NCBI GenBank assembly: GCA_965214975.1
Contig: OZ244055.1
Coordinates: 2,914,001 to 2,978,000 of the forward strand
Direction: 5' to 3'
Length of the DNA stretch: 64,000 nt
Source: JAJEBT01 sp965214975
Lineage (GTDB): Bacteria > Pseudomonadota > Alphaproteobacteria > MPNO01 > UBA830
The stretch's first letter is position 1, and each line of letters opens with the position of its first letter. Made by a program: the position numbers and the translations under genes. The notes beneath the pieces are model-generated. The model did no database searches. It worked only from the letters and a program-made list of their open reading frames with translations, and was not told where the DNA came from. Shown here piece by piece: positions 11,403-19,718 of the stretch.

Positions 11403-12707
11403 TCAGCGCCCGAGGGTCGGCAGGACGGTGACGATCTCGGGAACCGCCACCACCAGCGCGATCAGCGCGACCAGGGCGCCGCAGAACGGCAGCACGCCGA
11501 GGAAAACCTGCGCCAGCGAAACGTCGCTCGCCAGCCCGCGGATCACGAACACGTTGATCCCCATCGGGGGCGTGATGAGCGCCAGTTCGACGGCGATCAC
11601 CACGATGATCCCGAACCAGACCGGATCGAGGCCCATGCCCGAGACGATTGGAAAGAATATCGGTATCGAGAGAATGATCATCGCCATCGTGTCGAGGAAG
11701 GCGCCGAGCAGGATGTAGATCCCGACGATCAGGACCACCGTCATGGTCGGGGAGAGATCGAGGCCGACGATCCACCCGCCCAGCAGCGCCGGCGTGCCGC
11801 TCAACGAGAGAAACCCGGAGAACAGGATCGCGCCGATGAGGATCAGGAAGATCATCGCCGTGGTCTGCACCGTGTTGATCAGGCAGCCGACGATGTCCGA
11901 GAGACCGAGCCGGCGCATGGCGGCGCCGATGGCCAGCGCGCCGACGGCGCCGATGCCGGCCGCCTCGGTCGGGGTGAAGATCCCGGCGTAGATGCCGCCG
12001 ATCACGAGGACGAACAGCACCACGGTCGACCAGATCTTTCCCAGGATCGCGGTGTCGGGGCCCGGCTCCGGCTCGTCGGAGAGGTCGGGCGCGCTCGACG
12101 GGTCGAGACGGACCACGACCAGCACCGTGATCATGAAGAAGAGCGTGAGGAGAAGACCGGGGACGACCCCCGCCACGAAGAGATCCCCGATGCTGGTCTC
12201 GGTCAGGATGCCGTAGATCAGCATGATGACGCTGGGCGGAATCAGGATGCCGATGGTCCCGCCCGCCGCGATGGCGCCGGTCGCCAGCCGGTCGCTGTAT
12301 CCGAAGCGCCGCATCTCGGGAAGCGCCACCCGGCCCATGGTCGCCGCCGTGGCGAGGGAGGATCCGCAAACCGCGCCGAAGGCGGCGCACGCCGAGATGC
12401 TGGCATGCGCCAGCCCGGCCCGGCTGCGGCGCAGCCAGACGTTGAACGCGGCGTAGAGGTCCGAGCTGATGCCGGACCGGGCGGCGAAGTCTCCCATCAG
12501 CACGAAAAGCGGGATCACCGCCAGATCGAAGCTCTGCGCGGATTCGAAGACCGAGATCCCGGCCAGCGAGAGCGCGGCGTCCGGCCCGATGATCATCGCC
12601 GTGCCGAACACGGCAGCGCCCGACATCGCCAACCCCAGATGGGCGCCGAGGAACAGGGCGCCGAACAGCAGCGCGAACACCAGCGGAACCAGGAGCGCCG
12701 TCTCCAT
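11403..12707 (-). CDS. dctM: TRAP transporter large permease (DctM), system 1
   Basis: The 434-residue, 12-helix channel subunit of a tripartite (TRAP) importer that uses the sodium gradient to take up carboxylates or related solutes. METALLVPLVFALLFGALFLG is a standard start. Family segments present: GSSLATAATMGRVALPEM, AAGGTIGILIPPSVIMLIYGILTE, FTPTEAAGIGAVGALAIG and ITPPMGINVFVIRG. The ATG at 12707 follows the dctQ stop by 5 bp; the frame stays open far upstream only by chance. Substrate cannot be deduced. Confidence 0.93.
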   Translation of the reverse strand: METALLVPLVFALLFGALFLGAHLGLAMSGAAVFGTAMIIGPDAALSLAGISVFESAQSFDLAVIPLFVLMGDFAARSGISSDLYAAFNVWLRRSRAGLAHASISACAAFGAVCGSSLATAATMGRVALPEMRRFGYSDRLATGAIAAGGTIGILIPPSVIMLIYGILTETSIGDLFVAGVVPGLLLTLFFMITVLVVVRLDPSSAPDLSDEPEPGPDTAILGKIWSTVVLFVLVIGGIYAGIFTPTEAAGIGAVGALAIGAAMRRLGLSDIVGCLINTVQTTAMIFLILIGAILFSGFLSLSGTPALLGGWIVGLDLSPTMTVVLIVGIYILLGAFLDTMAMIILSIPIFFPIVSGMGLDPVWFGIIVVIAVELALITPPMGINVFVIRGLASDVSLAQVFLGVLPFCGALVALIALVVAVPEIVTVLPTLGR

Positions 12708-12712
12708 CGCGC

Positions 12713-13216
12713 TCAGTCCGGCGCCCCCTCGCGGGAACCGCTCAGGTCGTCGATCAGGCGCGAGACCAGGGCCAGCAGGAAGACGCAGATGCCGACGCAC
12801 ATGACGAGAGCGGTGGGCCAGAACGGAAGCTCCCAGATCTGGGTGTGTTCCCGTTCCTCGAGGATCTCTCCGGTCTTCAGCAGGAGCCGCCAGGCGAGAA
12901 AGCCGGTCACGACGACGGCGAGCAGGGAGTTGACGATCTCCGACACGCGCCGCGCGGGCGGAGGGAACAGGTTCTGGAACGTCTCGACGACGATGTGCCG
13001 GCGGTTGATCTCGGTGATCGCGAGACCGCAGAACACCAGGATGCCCATCATCAGCTCGACGCTTTCCACGGTGCCGACGAGCGCGCGTCCGAAGAACGTG
13101 CGCCCGACGACATCGAGGAAGGTCAGGACCATGATCGCCGCGAGAACGAGGGCGGCGAACCGGGCGAGCCCCGAGGCGGCCCGCCCGATGCAGCGGTCGA
13201 GGAAGGGGAGCCGCAC
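12713..13216 (-). CDS. dctQ: TRAP transporter small permease (DctQ), system 1
   Basis: The 167-residue four-helix small membrane subunit that pairs with DctM. Visible are the second-helix motif FLDVVGRTFFGRALVGTVESVELMM (split here: FLDVVGRTFFGR then VESVELMMG) and RRHIVVETF, both typical of DctQ. It lies between dctP (15 bp upstream) and dctM (5 bp downstream), in the usual TRAP order. Confidence 0.9.
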   Translation of the reverse strand: MRLPFLDRCIGRAASGLARFAALVLAAIMVLTFLDVVGRTFFGRALVGTVESVELMMGILVFCGLAITEINRRHIVVETFQNLFPPPARRVSEIVNSLLAVVVTGFLAWRLLLKTGEILEEREHTQIWELPFWPTALVMCVGICVFLLALVSRLIDDLSGSREGAPD

Positions 13217-13231
13217 CCCGTCGGCCGCCGG

Positions 13232-14242
13232 TCAGAGGGCCGACACGATGGCGTGGTAGTCGGTCAGCAGCGCCTTGCCGTCGAGTCCCGCCTCGTCCGC
13301 TTTCGCGATCCAGGCGTCGGTGATCGGCTGCACCATTTTCCTGATCTTCGCGGTTTCCGCGGCGCCCAGAACGGTGATCGTGTTGCCGTCCGCCCTGGCG
13401 GCATCCATCCCGGACTGCTCCGCGGCATCCCACTTTCTCGAGATGAACCGCGATCCCCACTCGCCGCTGACTTTCCCGACCGCGGCCTTCTGGCTCGCGG
13501 ACAGCCTCTTCCAGGTTCCGGGGCTCATCGTCAGGAAGAAGATGCCGGCATAGGTTCCGCCGGGAATCTTGAGGTGATGGCTGGTCACGCCGGCAAGCCG
13601 GAATCCCTTGACCGACTCCCAGGGGAACTGCGAGGCGTCCAGCGTGCCCTTGGCCAGCGACTCGTTGGTCGCGCCCGGCGGCATGAACACCGGCACGGCG
13701 CCCAGAATCTTGGCGATCTTCACGCCGTTGCCGCCGGTGCGGATCTTCAGATCCTTGAAGTCGGCGAGTTTCGTCAGCGGCTTGGCGCTGTGATAGAGGT
13801 GCGGCGCGTGCGCGAACAGGGCGAGGAGCTTGGTGTCCCTGGTGTCCTCGGCCATGAAGCCGTGCTTTTCGTACCAGCGCCACGCGGCGACGCCCGCGGC
13901 CTCCGCGGTCGGCGCGGCGAACGGCGTCTCCACCGCCATCAACTTCCAGAAACGCTTCGGGTGGTAGGCGGCCACGCTCCAGGCGATGTCGACGACGCCC
14001 TTCTTCGCGAGGTCGTACTGTCCGTCCGGCTTGGCGAGCGGTGCGGTCATCACCTCGACCTTGAAGTCCCCGCCGGACGCCTTCTCCAGCTCGTCCGCCC
14101 ACGCCCGAAGGGTCTGCGACATGTGGTGGACCGGCGGCAGCCAGTTCGCGATCCGCAACTTCGTCTCGGCGGCACCCGGATGGGCCGTCGCCAGCATCGC
14201 GGCCGCCACCAGGCCGGCTGCCATGACAGCATGCTTCCTCAT
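13232..14242 (-). CDS. dctP: TRAP transporter substrate-binding protein (DctP), system 1
   Basis: Periplasmic binding protein of 336 residues. A signal peptide (MRKHAVMAAGLVAAAMLATAH, cleavage near GAAE) precedes TKLRIANWLPPVHHMSQTLRAWADELEKASGG, the DctP start. A conserved Arg in DLKIRTGGNG (about residue 150) is where DctP proteins make a salt bridge to the carboxylate of the ligand. First gene of the dctPQM operon. Variant PVHHMSQ and GAVPVFMPPG segments do not allow a substrate to be named. Confidence 0.92.
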   Translation of the reverse strand: MRKHAVMAAGLVAAAMLATAHPGAAETKLRIANWLPPVHHMSQTLRAWADELEKASGGDFKVEVMTAPLAKPDGQYDLAKKGVVDIAWSVAAYHPKRFWKLMAVETPFAAPTAEAAGVAAWRWYEKHGFMAEDTRDTKLLALFAHAPHLYHSAKPLTKLADFKDLKIRTGGNGVKIAKILGAVPVFMPPGATNESLAKGTLDASQFPWESVKGFRLAGVTSHHLKIPGGTYAGIFFLTMSPGTWKRLSASQKAAVGKVSGEWGSRFISRKWDAAEQSGMDAARADGNTITVLGAAETAKIRKMVQPITDAWIAKADEAGLDGKALLTDYHAIVSAL

Positions 14243-14763
14243 CTCTCTCTCCCTTGCTTGGCGCCTGGCCGCGAGGCCCCGTCGCCGTTGTCCGGACTTC
14301 GCGGCACGACCGGTCGAGCCGTGCTCCCCGTCGCGTCCGCGGAGCGGAACCTAGCCGGTGAACCGCTCGGCTGTCAACGAAAACGAATCCGTATTCACAT
14401 ATGGATCGACGGCCTCCGGCGGCACGGGTCGGCGTCGCCGGCGCCCCGCGGTCCCGTTGCCGGCGCCCGTCCGCGCCGCCCCTGAAGTTCAAGCCGTCGG
14501 CAACCGCCAGCGCACCCCGTCTCCGACGACGGCGGGACGGCCGTGGACGTCCCCGGGGCCGAACGGCCCTTCGGCGTTCTTCCGGGCGACGGCTTCCCGG
14601 GCTTCCCCGGGGCGGGAAAGGGAACCCGCGCCGAACGGAACGAACGCCCCGGGGTCGCGACGGGAGGCGGCGAGGCACGCGGACTTCAGGGGCGGCAGGA
14701 CGGCCGGCTCCCGACAAGGCGTCTTTCCGGGCGGGCCGAAGGCGCGAGGAGGCGTGAAGCCCG
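14243..14763. other. Intergenic region between the two TRAP operons
   Basis: This 521-bp stretch holds the candidate dctP promoter at its left end. The rest (about 14400-14760) is very GC-rich and shows no recognisable gene, repeat or terminator; the open frames in it have no family resemblance. A short AT-rich stretch sits directly upstream of the -35 box. Confidence 0.5.
14348..14377 (-). promoter_or_regulatory. Candidate promoter of TRAP operon 1
   Basis: On the minus strand a perfect TTGACA (14377-14372) is followed after 18 bp by TAGGTT (14353-14348), with an AT-rich stretch just upstream of the -35 box. It lies about 105 bp ahead of the dctP start. Good -35, moderate -10. Confidence 0.5.
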
Positions 14764-16068
14764 TCAGCGGATCATCGTTTCCGGCAGGATCAGGGCGATG
14801 TCCGGGAACGCGATCAGGAGGGCCGCGCAGATCAGCATCGCGCCCCAGAAAGGGATGATGCCCCGGAAGATCTCGCCCATCGGCACGCCCTCGGCGATCC
14901 CCTTGACCACGAAGACGTTGAGCCCGAGCGGCGGGCTGATCAGACTCATCTCCAGGATCACCACCAGCAACGCGCCGAACCAGATCGGGTCGTAGCCCAT
15001 GTCCCTGATCAGCGGGAACACGATCGGCAGTGTCAGCACCATCATCGCGAGCCCTTCGAGGAAGGTGCCGAGCACGATGTAGCCGAGCACGATGACGACC
15101 AGGATGACGACCGGGGGCAGGTCGAGGCCGGGCATCGCGGCCGCAAGGTTCCCGGGGATCCGCGTGACCGCGAGAAACGGGTTGAACAGGAACGCGCCGA
15201 TGACGATCAGGTAGACGAACGCGAAGGTCTTGACGGTCTCGAGAACGCAGAATCTGAGGGTTTCCGGCGTGAGCCTGCGGCGGACGACCGTGAGGACGAG
15301 GGTCAGGAACGCGCCGACCGCGGCCGCCTCCACGGGGGTGAACACGCCGAAATAGATCCCCCCGAGCACGGCGAACACGATCCCGACCAGCGACAGCGAC
15401 CGGCCGACGGACCGGAAGCGTTCCCGCCACGAGAGTCTGGGCGCGCTCGGACCGATTGCCGGGTTGAGGCGGGTCAGGATGGCGATCGTCGTCATGAACA
15501 GCCCGGTGAGCAGGATGCCGGGCAGCACGCCGGCGAGGAAGAGCTGGCCGATCGATTCCTCGGTCAGCAGCGCGTAGATGATGAAGCCGGTGCTCGGCGG
15601 GATCAGGATCCCGAGCGTGCCGCCAGCCGCGACGCAACCCGTGGCGAGCCGCGGGTGATAGTCGTGGCGCTTCATTTCCGGCAGCGCGACCCGACCCATC
15701 GTGACCGCCGACGCTAGGCTCGATCCGGAGACCGCCGCGAAGCCCGCGCAGCCGACCACGGTGGCCGATGCCAGCCCGCCCGGCCAGTGCCCGACGAGGC
15801 TGCGCGCCATGTCGTAGAGATCCCGGCTCATCCCCGACACCAGCGCCAGGTTCCCCATCAGGACGAACAGCGCGATGATGCTGAGGTCGTAGTTGTAGGC
15901 GATCTCGAACGGCACGCTGCCGAGCAGCGCGAGCGTCGGACCGGGTCCGCTGAGGGCCCAGTAGCCAACCGCCCCGGCGATCGCCAGGGCGATGCCGATG
16001 GGCACCCGCAGAAAGATCAGCAGGAACAGCCCCGCGAGACCGAGAACGCCGACAAGGGTGGGACTCAC
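14764..16068 (-). CDS. dctM: TRAP transporter large permease (DctM), system 2
   Basis: 434-residue DctM channel subunit. The GTG at 16068 was chosen because it overlaps the dctQ stop (GTGA) and begins directly before the first helix (VGVLGLAGLFLLIFLRVPIG). Conserved segments: GSSLASAVTMGRVALPEM, AAGGTLGILIPPSTGFIIYALLTEE, FTPVEAAAVGAFLTL and ISPPLGLNVFVVKG. It is clearly diverged from the first system's DctM, so these are two independent importers and not a recent duplication. Confidence 0.93.
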   Translation of the reverse strand: MSPTLVGVLGLAGLFLLIFLRVPIGIALAIAGAVGYWALSGPGPTLALLGSVPFEIAYNYDLSIIALFVLMGNLALVSGMSRDLYDMARSLVGHWPGGLASATVVGCAGFAAVSGSSLASAVTMGRVALPEMKRHDYHPRLATGCVAAGGTLGILIPPSTGFIIYALLTEESIGQLFLAGVLPGILLTGLFMTTIAILTRLNPAIGPSAPRLSWRERFRSVGRSLSLVGIVFAVLGGIYFGVFTPVEAAAVGAFLTLVLTVVRRRLTPETLRFCVLETVKTFAFVYLIVIGAFLFNPFLAVTRIPGNLAAAMPGLDLPPVVILVVIVLGYIVLGTFLEGLAMMVLTLPIVFPLIRDMGYDPIWFGALLVVILEMSLISPPLGLNVFVVKGIAEGVPMGEIFRGIIPFWGAMLICAALLIAFPDIALILPETMIR

Positions 16069-16568
16069 GCCGCTTCGTCGCTTTCCGGATCCGGCACGAA
16101 GAGCCGGAACGCCAGCACCAGCGCCGTCAGCCCGGCGCCGAACGCCACCACCCAGTAGAACGGAAAGAACGGGATGGTGAGGAGCTGGGAGGCCTCGGCG
16201 AACTCGCGCACGTCCACCGACTGGACCAGGGCGCGCCAGCCGATCAGCACGAACAGCACGCAGCCCGCCAGGTTGATGACGCGGCCGAGGACGCGCTGCG
16301 CGCCCTTGCCGAGCCGGTTGTAGAGCAGTTCGATGACCACGTGGGCGCGGTGCCAGGCGCAATAGGCGAAGCTCAGGAACGTCATGATCAGCACCGCGAA
16401 CTGGGTGAGGTCGAAGACCCCGCCGAGCGGCGCGTTGAAGAAATACCGCCCCGTCACGTCCGCGACGGTAAGCAGCATCAGCAGCACGAGAACGGCCCCG
16501 GCGACGTAGGCCGGGGCCGTGACCAGGATTCCGACGATCCGGGAGGCCGGACCCTCGCCAGACGCCAT
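16065..16568 (-). CDS. dctQ: TRAP transporter small permease (DctQ), system 2
   Basis: 167-residue small permease, MASGEGPASRIVGILVTAP..., with DVTGRYFFNAPLGGVFDLTQF and RAHVVIELLYNR as family landmarks and four hydrophobic helices. Its ATG shares one base with the dctP stop (TGATG) and its stop overlaps the dctM GTG, so all three genes are translationally coupled. Confidence 0.9.
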   Translation of the reverse strand: MASGEGPASRIVGILVTAPAYVAGAVLVLLMLLTVADVTGRYFFNAPLGGVFDLTQFAVLIMTFLSFAYCAWHRAHVVIELLYNRLGKGAQRVLGRVINLAGCVLFVLIGWRALVQSVDVREFAEASQLLTIPFFPFYWVVAFGAGLTALVLAFRLFVPDPESDEAA

Positions 16569-17605
16569 CAGCCCTTCGCCAGGTAGTCGGCGAGGATCTG
16601 GCGGTAGGGCAGGCCGGTTTTCTCGTAACGCTCGACCCAGTCATCGACGATGGTCCTGAAACGCGCGTTCCAGGCTTTCTTGTCGGCTTCGGAAAGCTCG
16701 GTGATCGTGGTGTCGGGCCGGGTGCGCACCGTCTTGATGCCCGCCGCGCGCGCCGCCTCGTAGAGCTTCGCGCCCCTGAGGCTGAGCGGCAGGCCGCGCT
16801 GGGCGTCGACGGCCTTCTTCTGGTCGGCCGAAAGACCCGCATAGGCCTTCCTGTTCATCACCATCATCTGCGGCGAATAGCCCATCGGCAGTCCGATGAC
16901 GTAGTTCTTGACGACCTCGGCCAACTTGAAGCTGTTGACCACCGAAATGCCCACCAGCGCCCCGTCGACCACACCCTTCTCGATCGCGCCATAGGTCTGC
17001 GGCATCGGCATCGCCACCGGAATCGCGCCCAGCCCCTTGATGATCGCCGCCTGGTCGCGGGACGGCGTGCGGAGCTTCATGCCCTTGAGGTCGTCAGGGG
17101 TGCGGACGACCTTGTTGGTCATCAGCACCGGAACGTCGGTGGTCCACAGCCCGAGAACCTCGACGCGCGCGTACTCGGACGCGAGATGCTTGTCGAAGAT
17201 CTTCCAGACCGCCGTGGTCGCTTCGGTGGGAGACCCCCATTGCAGCGGGATCTCGACCACCATGGTCCTGGGAAACACCGTCGAGGTGTAGCCCTGCAGC
17301 CCGAACTCGATGTCGGCGATGCCGTTGACCACCCGCTTGAAGGCGCCCGGCGGCTTGCCGCCGATCTGGCCGCCCGGGAAGCCGACGACGTTGAGGCCGA
17401 CTTTCGCCGCCTTGAGGTCGTTGCCCCAAGGCACCATCAGCCTGGCCCAGACATGGTGTTTCGGGCTGGTGAAGAACGCCATCTTGAGGTCGCGCGCCTG
17501 CGCCGTCGAGGCAACGACAGTTCCCGCCAGGACGGCCGCCGCCACGCCGGCCGCGGTCAGCCCCTTCAGCGTCCGCCGCATGGGCACTTTCGCATGTTCC
17601 GACAT
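16568..17605 (-). CDS. dctP: TRAP transporter substrate-binding protein (DctP), system 2
   Basis: 345-residue periplasmic binding protein. From the ATG at 17605, preceded by GGGAGGG at good distance, it has a long signal peptide (basic start SEHAKVPMRRTLKG, hydrophobic core AAVLAGTVVAST, cleavage after AQA). DDLKGMKLRTPSRDQA holds the conserved Arg that binds ligand carboxylate, and TYGAIEKGVVDGALV is the usual DctP segment. Reading in this frame continues upstream, but that part belongs to a decayed transposase (listed separately). Confidence 0.92.
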   Translation of the reverse strand: MSEHAKVPMRRTLKGLTAAGVAAAVLAGTVVASTAQARDLKMAFFTSPKHHVWARLMVPWGNDLKAAKVGLNVVGFPGGQIGGKPPGAFKRVVNGIADIEFGLQGYTSTVFPRTMVVEIPLQWGSPTEATTAVWKIFDKHLASEYARVEVLGLWTTDVPVLMTNKVVRTPDDLKGMKLRTPSRDQAAIIKGLGAIPVAMPMPQTYGAIEKGVVDGALVGISVVNSFKLAEVVKNYVIGLPMGYSPQMMVMNRKAYAGLSADQKKAVDAQRGLPLSLRGAKLYEAARAAGIKTVRTRPDTTITELSEADKKAWNARFRTIVDDWVERYEKTGLPYRQILADYLAKG

Positions 17606-17664
17606 TTCCGATCCCTCCCCGTGAAGAGACCCGCCGCCTTTCGGCGGGCCCGGCTTGCGGGCCG

Positions 17665-17695
17665 ATTGTACAGGGCGGAACGGCCGGAGTGTCAA
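17665..17695 (-). promoter_or_regulatory. Candidate promoter of TRAP operon 2
   Basis: TTGACA (17695-17690, minus strand) and TACAAT (17670-17665) are both near-consensus, with a 19-bp spacer that is somewhat long; shifting the -10 to TGTACA gives 17 bp. It sits between the dctP start and the transposase remnant, so insertion and decay of the element stopped just short of the promoter. Confidence 0.5.
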
Positions 17696-17829
17696 GCACG
17701 GACGCTCTTGCTCGCAGGACAGTCCTGCGCTCCCCGCTTGCGAACGACCCGGGCTCCGTCCGCGCGATTTCGGATGCCGCGGTTCACGCGCGCCGGCCCG
17801 GTTCGCGGGCTCGCGGCCTTCGACACCGG

Positions 17830-18285
17830 CAAAATGCCGCTCCGGCCGCGTCGGCGCTTCAGCTTCCGGGCCCCGGGCCCCGGGCTGCGGCTTCTCGCGT
17901 GCCTCGATCGCCGTTGCGTCACGCGAGACGTGCCCTATCACGCGGTCACCGAGAACCCGTCAGACCACCGCCCCGTGCAGGCGTGCCGGCAACGCGCACT
18001 CAGAAAACTTGGCGAAGGCCCGCGAGAAGGTCTCCTCGCTCGGGGCGCGCATCGTCGGCAGGTTGAATTGGCGGCGAACGCGCGGGCCAGCGCCGCGCGA
18101 TCCTCGGCCGACCGGCCGGGCAGGCAGCGGAAACCGGGGAGAAGGTTCTCGACGCGCGCGAACCCCGGAACCGCCACGAGGTACCGATGCCTCTCGCCAA
18201 GCAGCCCGGGATCTTCCTCGAGCCACGGAAACAGGTCGGCTTGAACGTGATGCCGGGATCCATACAATGTCCGTCTTGGCGCCAT
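17830..18285 (-). pseudogene. Decayed DDE-type transposase fragment
   Basis: Three reading frames together spell the N-terminal half of a familiar transposase. Frame one from the ATG at 18285 gives MAPRRTLYGSRHHVQADLFP, then LEEDPGLLGERHRYLVAVPG and GFRCLPGRSAEDRAALARAF. A second frame gives MRAPSEETFSRAFAKF and LPARLHGAVV, ends in an in-frame TGA at 17960-17962, and continues as GHVSRDATAIEAREKP. A third frame holds KLKRRRGRSG. The catalytic C-terminal part is absent. The motifs match transposases with TFSRAFAEF and GHISRDATAIEARE; I do not assign the IS family. Non-functional. Confidence 0.75.
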
Positions 18286-18457
18286 GGGACCGCTCCCCCT
18301 GTCGAGTCTTCGAAAACCCGATGGAATCACGGAGCGGATCCGATTGCCGAGGAAATTCGCCGGCCATGGCGAAAAAGTTCCTTCGCATGCTGAATTTTGA
18401 GAGCGGCTCCTCGAATTCGGGGTTTTGAAAGTGGTTCGAATGAAGGGAGATGGACAG

Positions 18458-18769
18458 ATGACGCCCCAACGGCTCTTGCCCGTTCTGTTTCTGGCGATGG
18501 GTGTGGTTTTGCTCGCCGGGTGCGCGCCCACACCGCTTGTCATCGCCGACCTGGAAACGGACAAGGTGGTCATCCAGGCGGATCAGAGCGAATCGGACGC
18601 GGCGATTCTCGCGAAAGCACGGGAAGGCTGCAGCATCCATGATCGAACCCCGCTGCCTCTAAGCATGCAAGAGAGATGCGGCCGAGTGTCCTGCTACGGT
18701 ACTGGCAGGAATATCTTCTGCGGACACTCGAATTGCTGGAACGAACACTTGTTCGCGTGCGTCAAATAG
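18458..18769 (+). CDS. Small Cys-rich lipoprotein, unknown function
   Basis: A 103-residue lipoprotein. MTPQRLLPVLFLAMGVVLLAGC carries a lipobox LLAGC, so Cys22 should be acylated. The mature part ends in a compact region with six cysteines (EGCSIHD, ERCGRVSCYG, IFCGHSNC, FACVK), suggesting disulfides or metal binding in the periplasm or on the surface. The ATG at 18458 is preceded by AAGGGAG at good spacing; weaker in-frame starts exist at 18425 (TTG) and 18440. Base composition is clearly less GC-rich than the surroundings. Family not recognised. Confidence 0.65.
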   Translation: MTPQRLLPVLFLAMGVVLLAGCAPTPLVIADLETDKVVIQADQSESDAAILAKAREGCSIHDRTPLPLSMQERCGRVSCYGTGRNIFCGHSNCWNEHLFACVK

Positions 18770-18986
18770 AGGCCGGACTGTCGCGGTGGCTATAGAGAAG
18801 TCACGCGACCGTAAACTCAGACTTCCCGACCCCATGGTTCTGGCGCTGCCGGTTGACGTGTCTGGAGCGCGTTGAAATTTGCCACCTTTTCCCTGTTTCG
18901 GAGGAAGATTCCCGTTGACTGCCGCCGTTGCCAGGAAAAACAGCGGGCGCGCGACAGAGCGCGAAGCCACTCGTTGAAAGACCGCG

Positions 18987-19271
18987 ATGCATTCCCTGAT
19001 CGAAAACCACCGTGCCGAAATCCTCGCGCTCGCCGAGCGTCGCGGCATTCACAACGTGCGAGTGTTCGGATCCATGGCCAGGGGCGACGCCGACGATGCC
19101 AGTGACGTCGATCTGCTGGCCTCGTTGCCGCCCGGCACGAGCGGCCTGGCGCTCGGTGGATTGCTGATGGACGTGCAGGATCTGCTGCAACGTCGTGTGG
19201 AAGCGGTCACCGATCGCGCTCTGCATCCGGCGCTGCGCGATCGCGTGCTGAAGGAGGCGCAACCGTTGTGA
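18987..19271 (+). CDS. MntA-type nucleotidyltransferase (antitoxin)
   Basis: 94-residue minimal nucleotidyltransferase. The pol-beta core is VRVFGSMARGDADDASDVDLL: G28-S29, R32, and the catalytic acidic pair D40/D42. Proteins of this type paired with a HEPN protein act as antitoxins by AMP-ylating the toxin (known for HepT/MntA systems). The stop overlaps the GTG start of the next gene by 4 bp, as usual for these modules. Located in a low-GC island beside transposase debris. Confidence 0.88.
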   Translation: MHSLIENHRAEILALAERRGIHNVRVFGSMARGDADDASDVDLLASLPPGTSGLALGGLLMDVQDLLQRRVEAVTDRALHPALRDRVLKEAQPL

Positions 19272-19624
19272 AGCCCGGTTCGCCGTCCGATCGCGTGCTG
19301 CTCGTGCATGTCCGTGAATGCATCGAGCGCGTTCGGGAGGACACCGGCGACCGGCGAACCGCCTTCCTCGACTTGCGACTTGTCCAGGATGCGGTGGTGC
19401 GGAATCTGCAAATGCTCGCCGAATCGACGCAACGTCTCAGTGAGCCGCCCAAGGTCACGGAGCCGGACGTTCCGTGGCAAGAGATCGCCGGCTTTCGCAA
19501 CGTGCTCGCGCACGGCTACCTGATGATCGGCCCGGAGGCCGTATGGAGCGTGGTCGAACAGGATCTGCCGGAGCTGGCGGGAGCCATCGAGCGCATGACG
19601 CGCGTCATCCGCTCTTCGGAATGA
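19268..19624 (+). CDS. HEPN-domain toxin (HepT-like, DUF86)
   Basis: 118-residue HEPN protein starting at the GTG at 19268. The RNase motif Rx4-6H is visible as R77-N-V-L-A-H82 followed by G83-Y84; the tyrosine is the residue AMP-ylated by MntA in characterised pairs. Earlier helices (RVLLVHVRECIERVRED, RLVQDAVVRNLQMLAEST) match the HepT fold. With the preceding nucleotidyltransferase it forms a complete toxin-antitoxin pair, both genes apparently intact. Confidence 0.88.
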   Translation: MKPGSPSDRVLLVHVRECIERVREDTGDRRTAFLDLRLVQDAVVRNLQMLAESTQRLSEPPKVTEPDVPWQEIAGFRNVLAHGYLMIGPEAVWSVVEQDLPELAGAIERMTRVIRSSE

Positions 19625-19718
19625 CGCCTCGGACAATGCCGAAAGCCCCGACTGTCGAAGAAACCCGGGGCAGGCGCGCGGCAACGACGGGACGGCCGTG
19701 GCAGGCGGGGCCCGCGCC

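Noticed and set aside
14358..14858. Several overlapping plus-strand frames in the gap between TRAP operons
   Set aside because: No plausible ribosome-binding site, no homology, and extreme Arg/Pro/Gly composition; GC-driven chance frames.
11403..17605. The two TRAP operons as a recent tandem duplication
   Set aside because: The corresponding subunits align only at family motifs and differ throughout, so they are distinct systems placed side by side.
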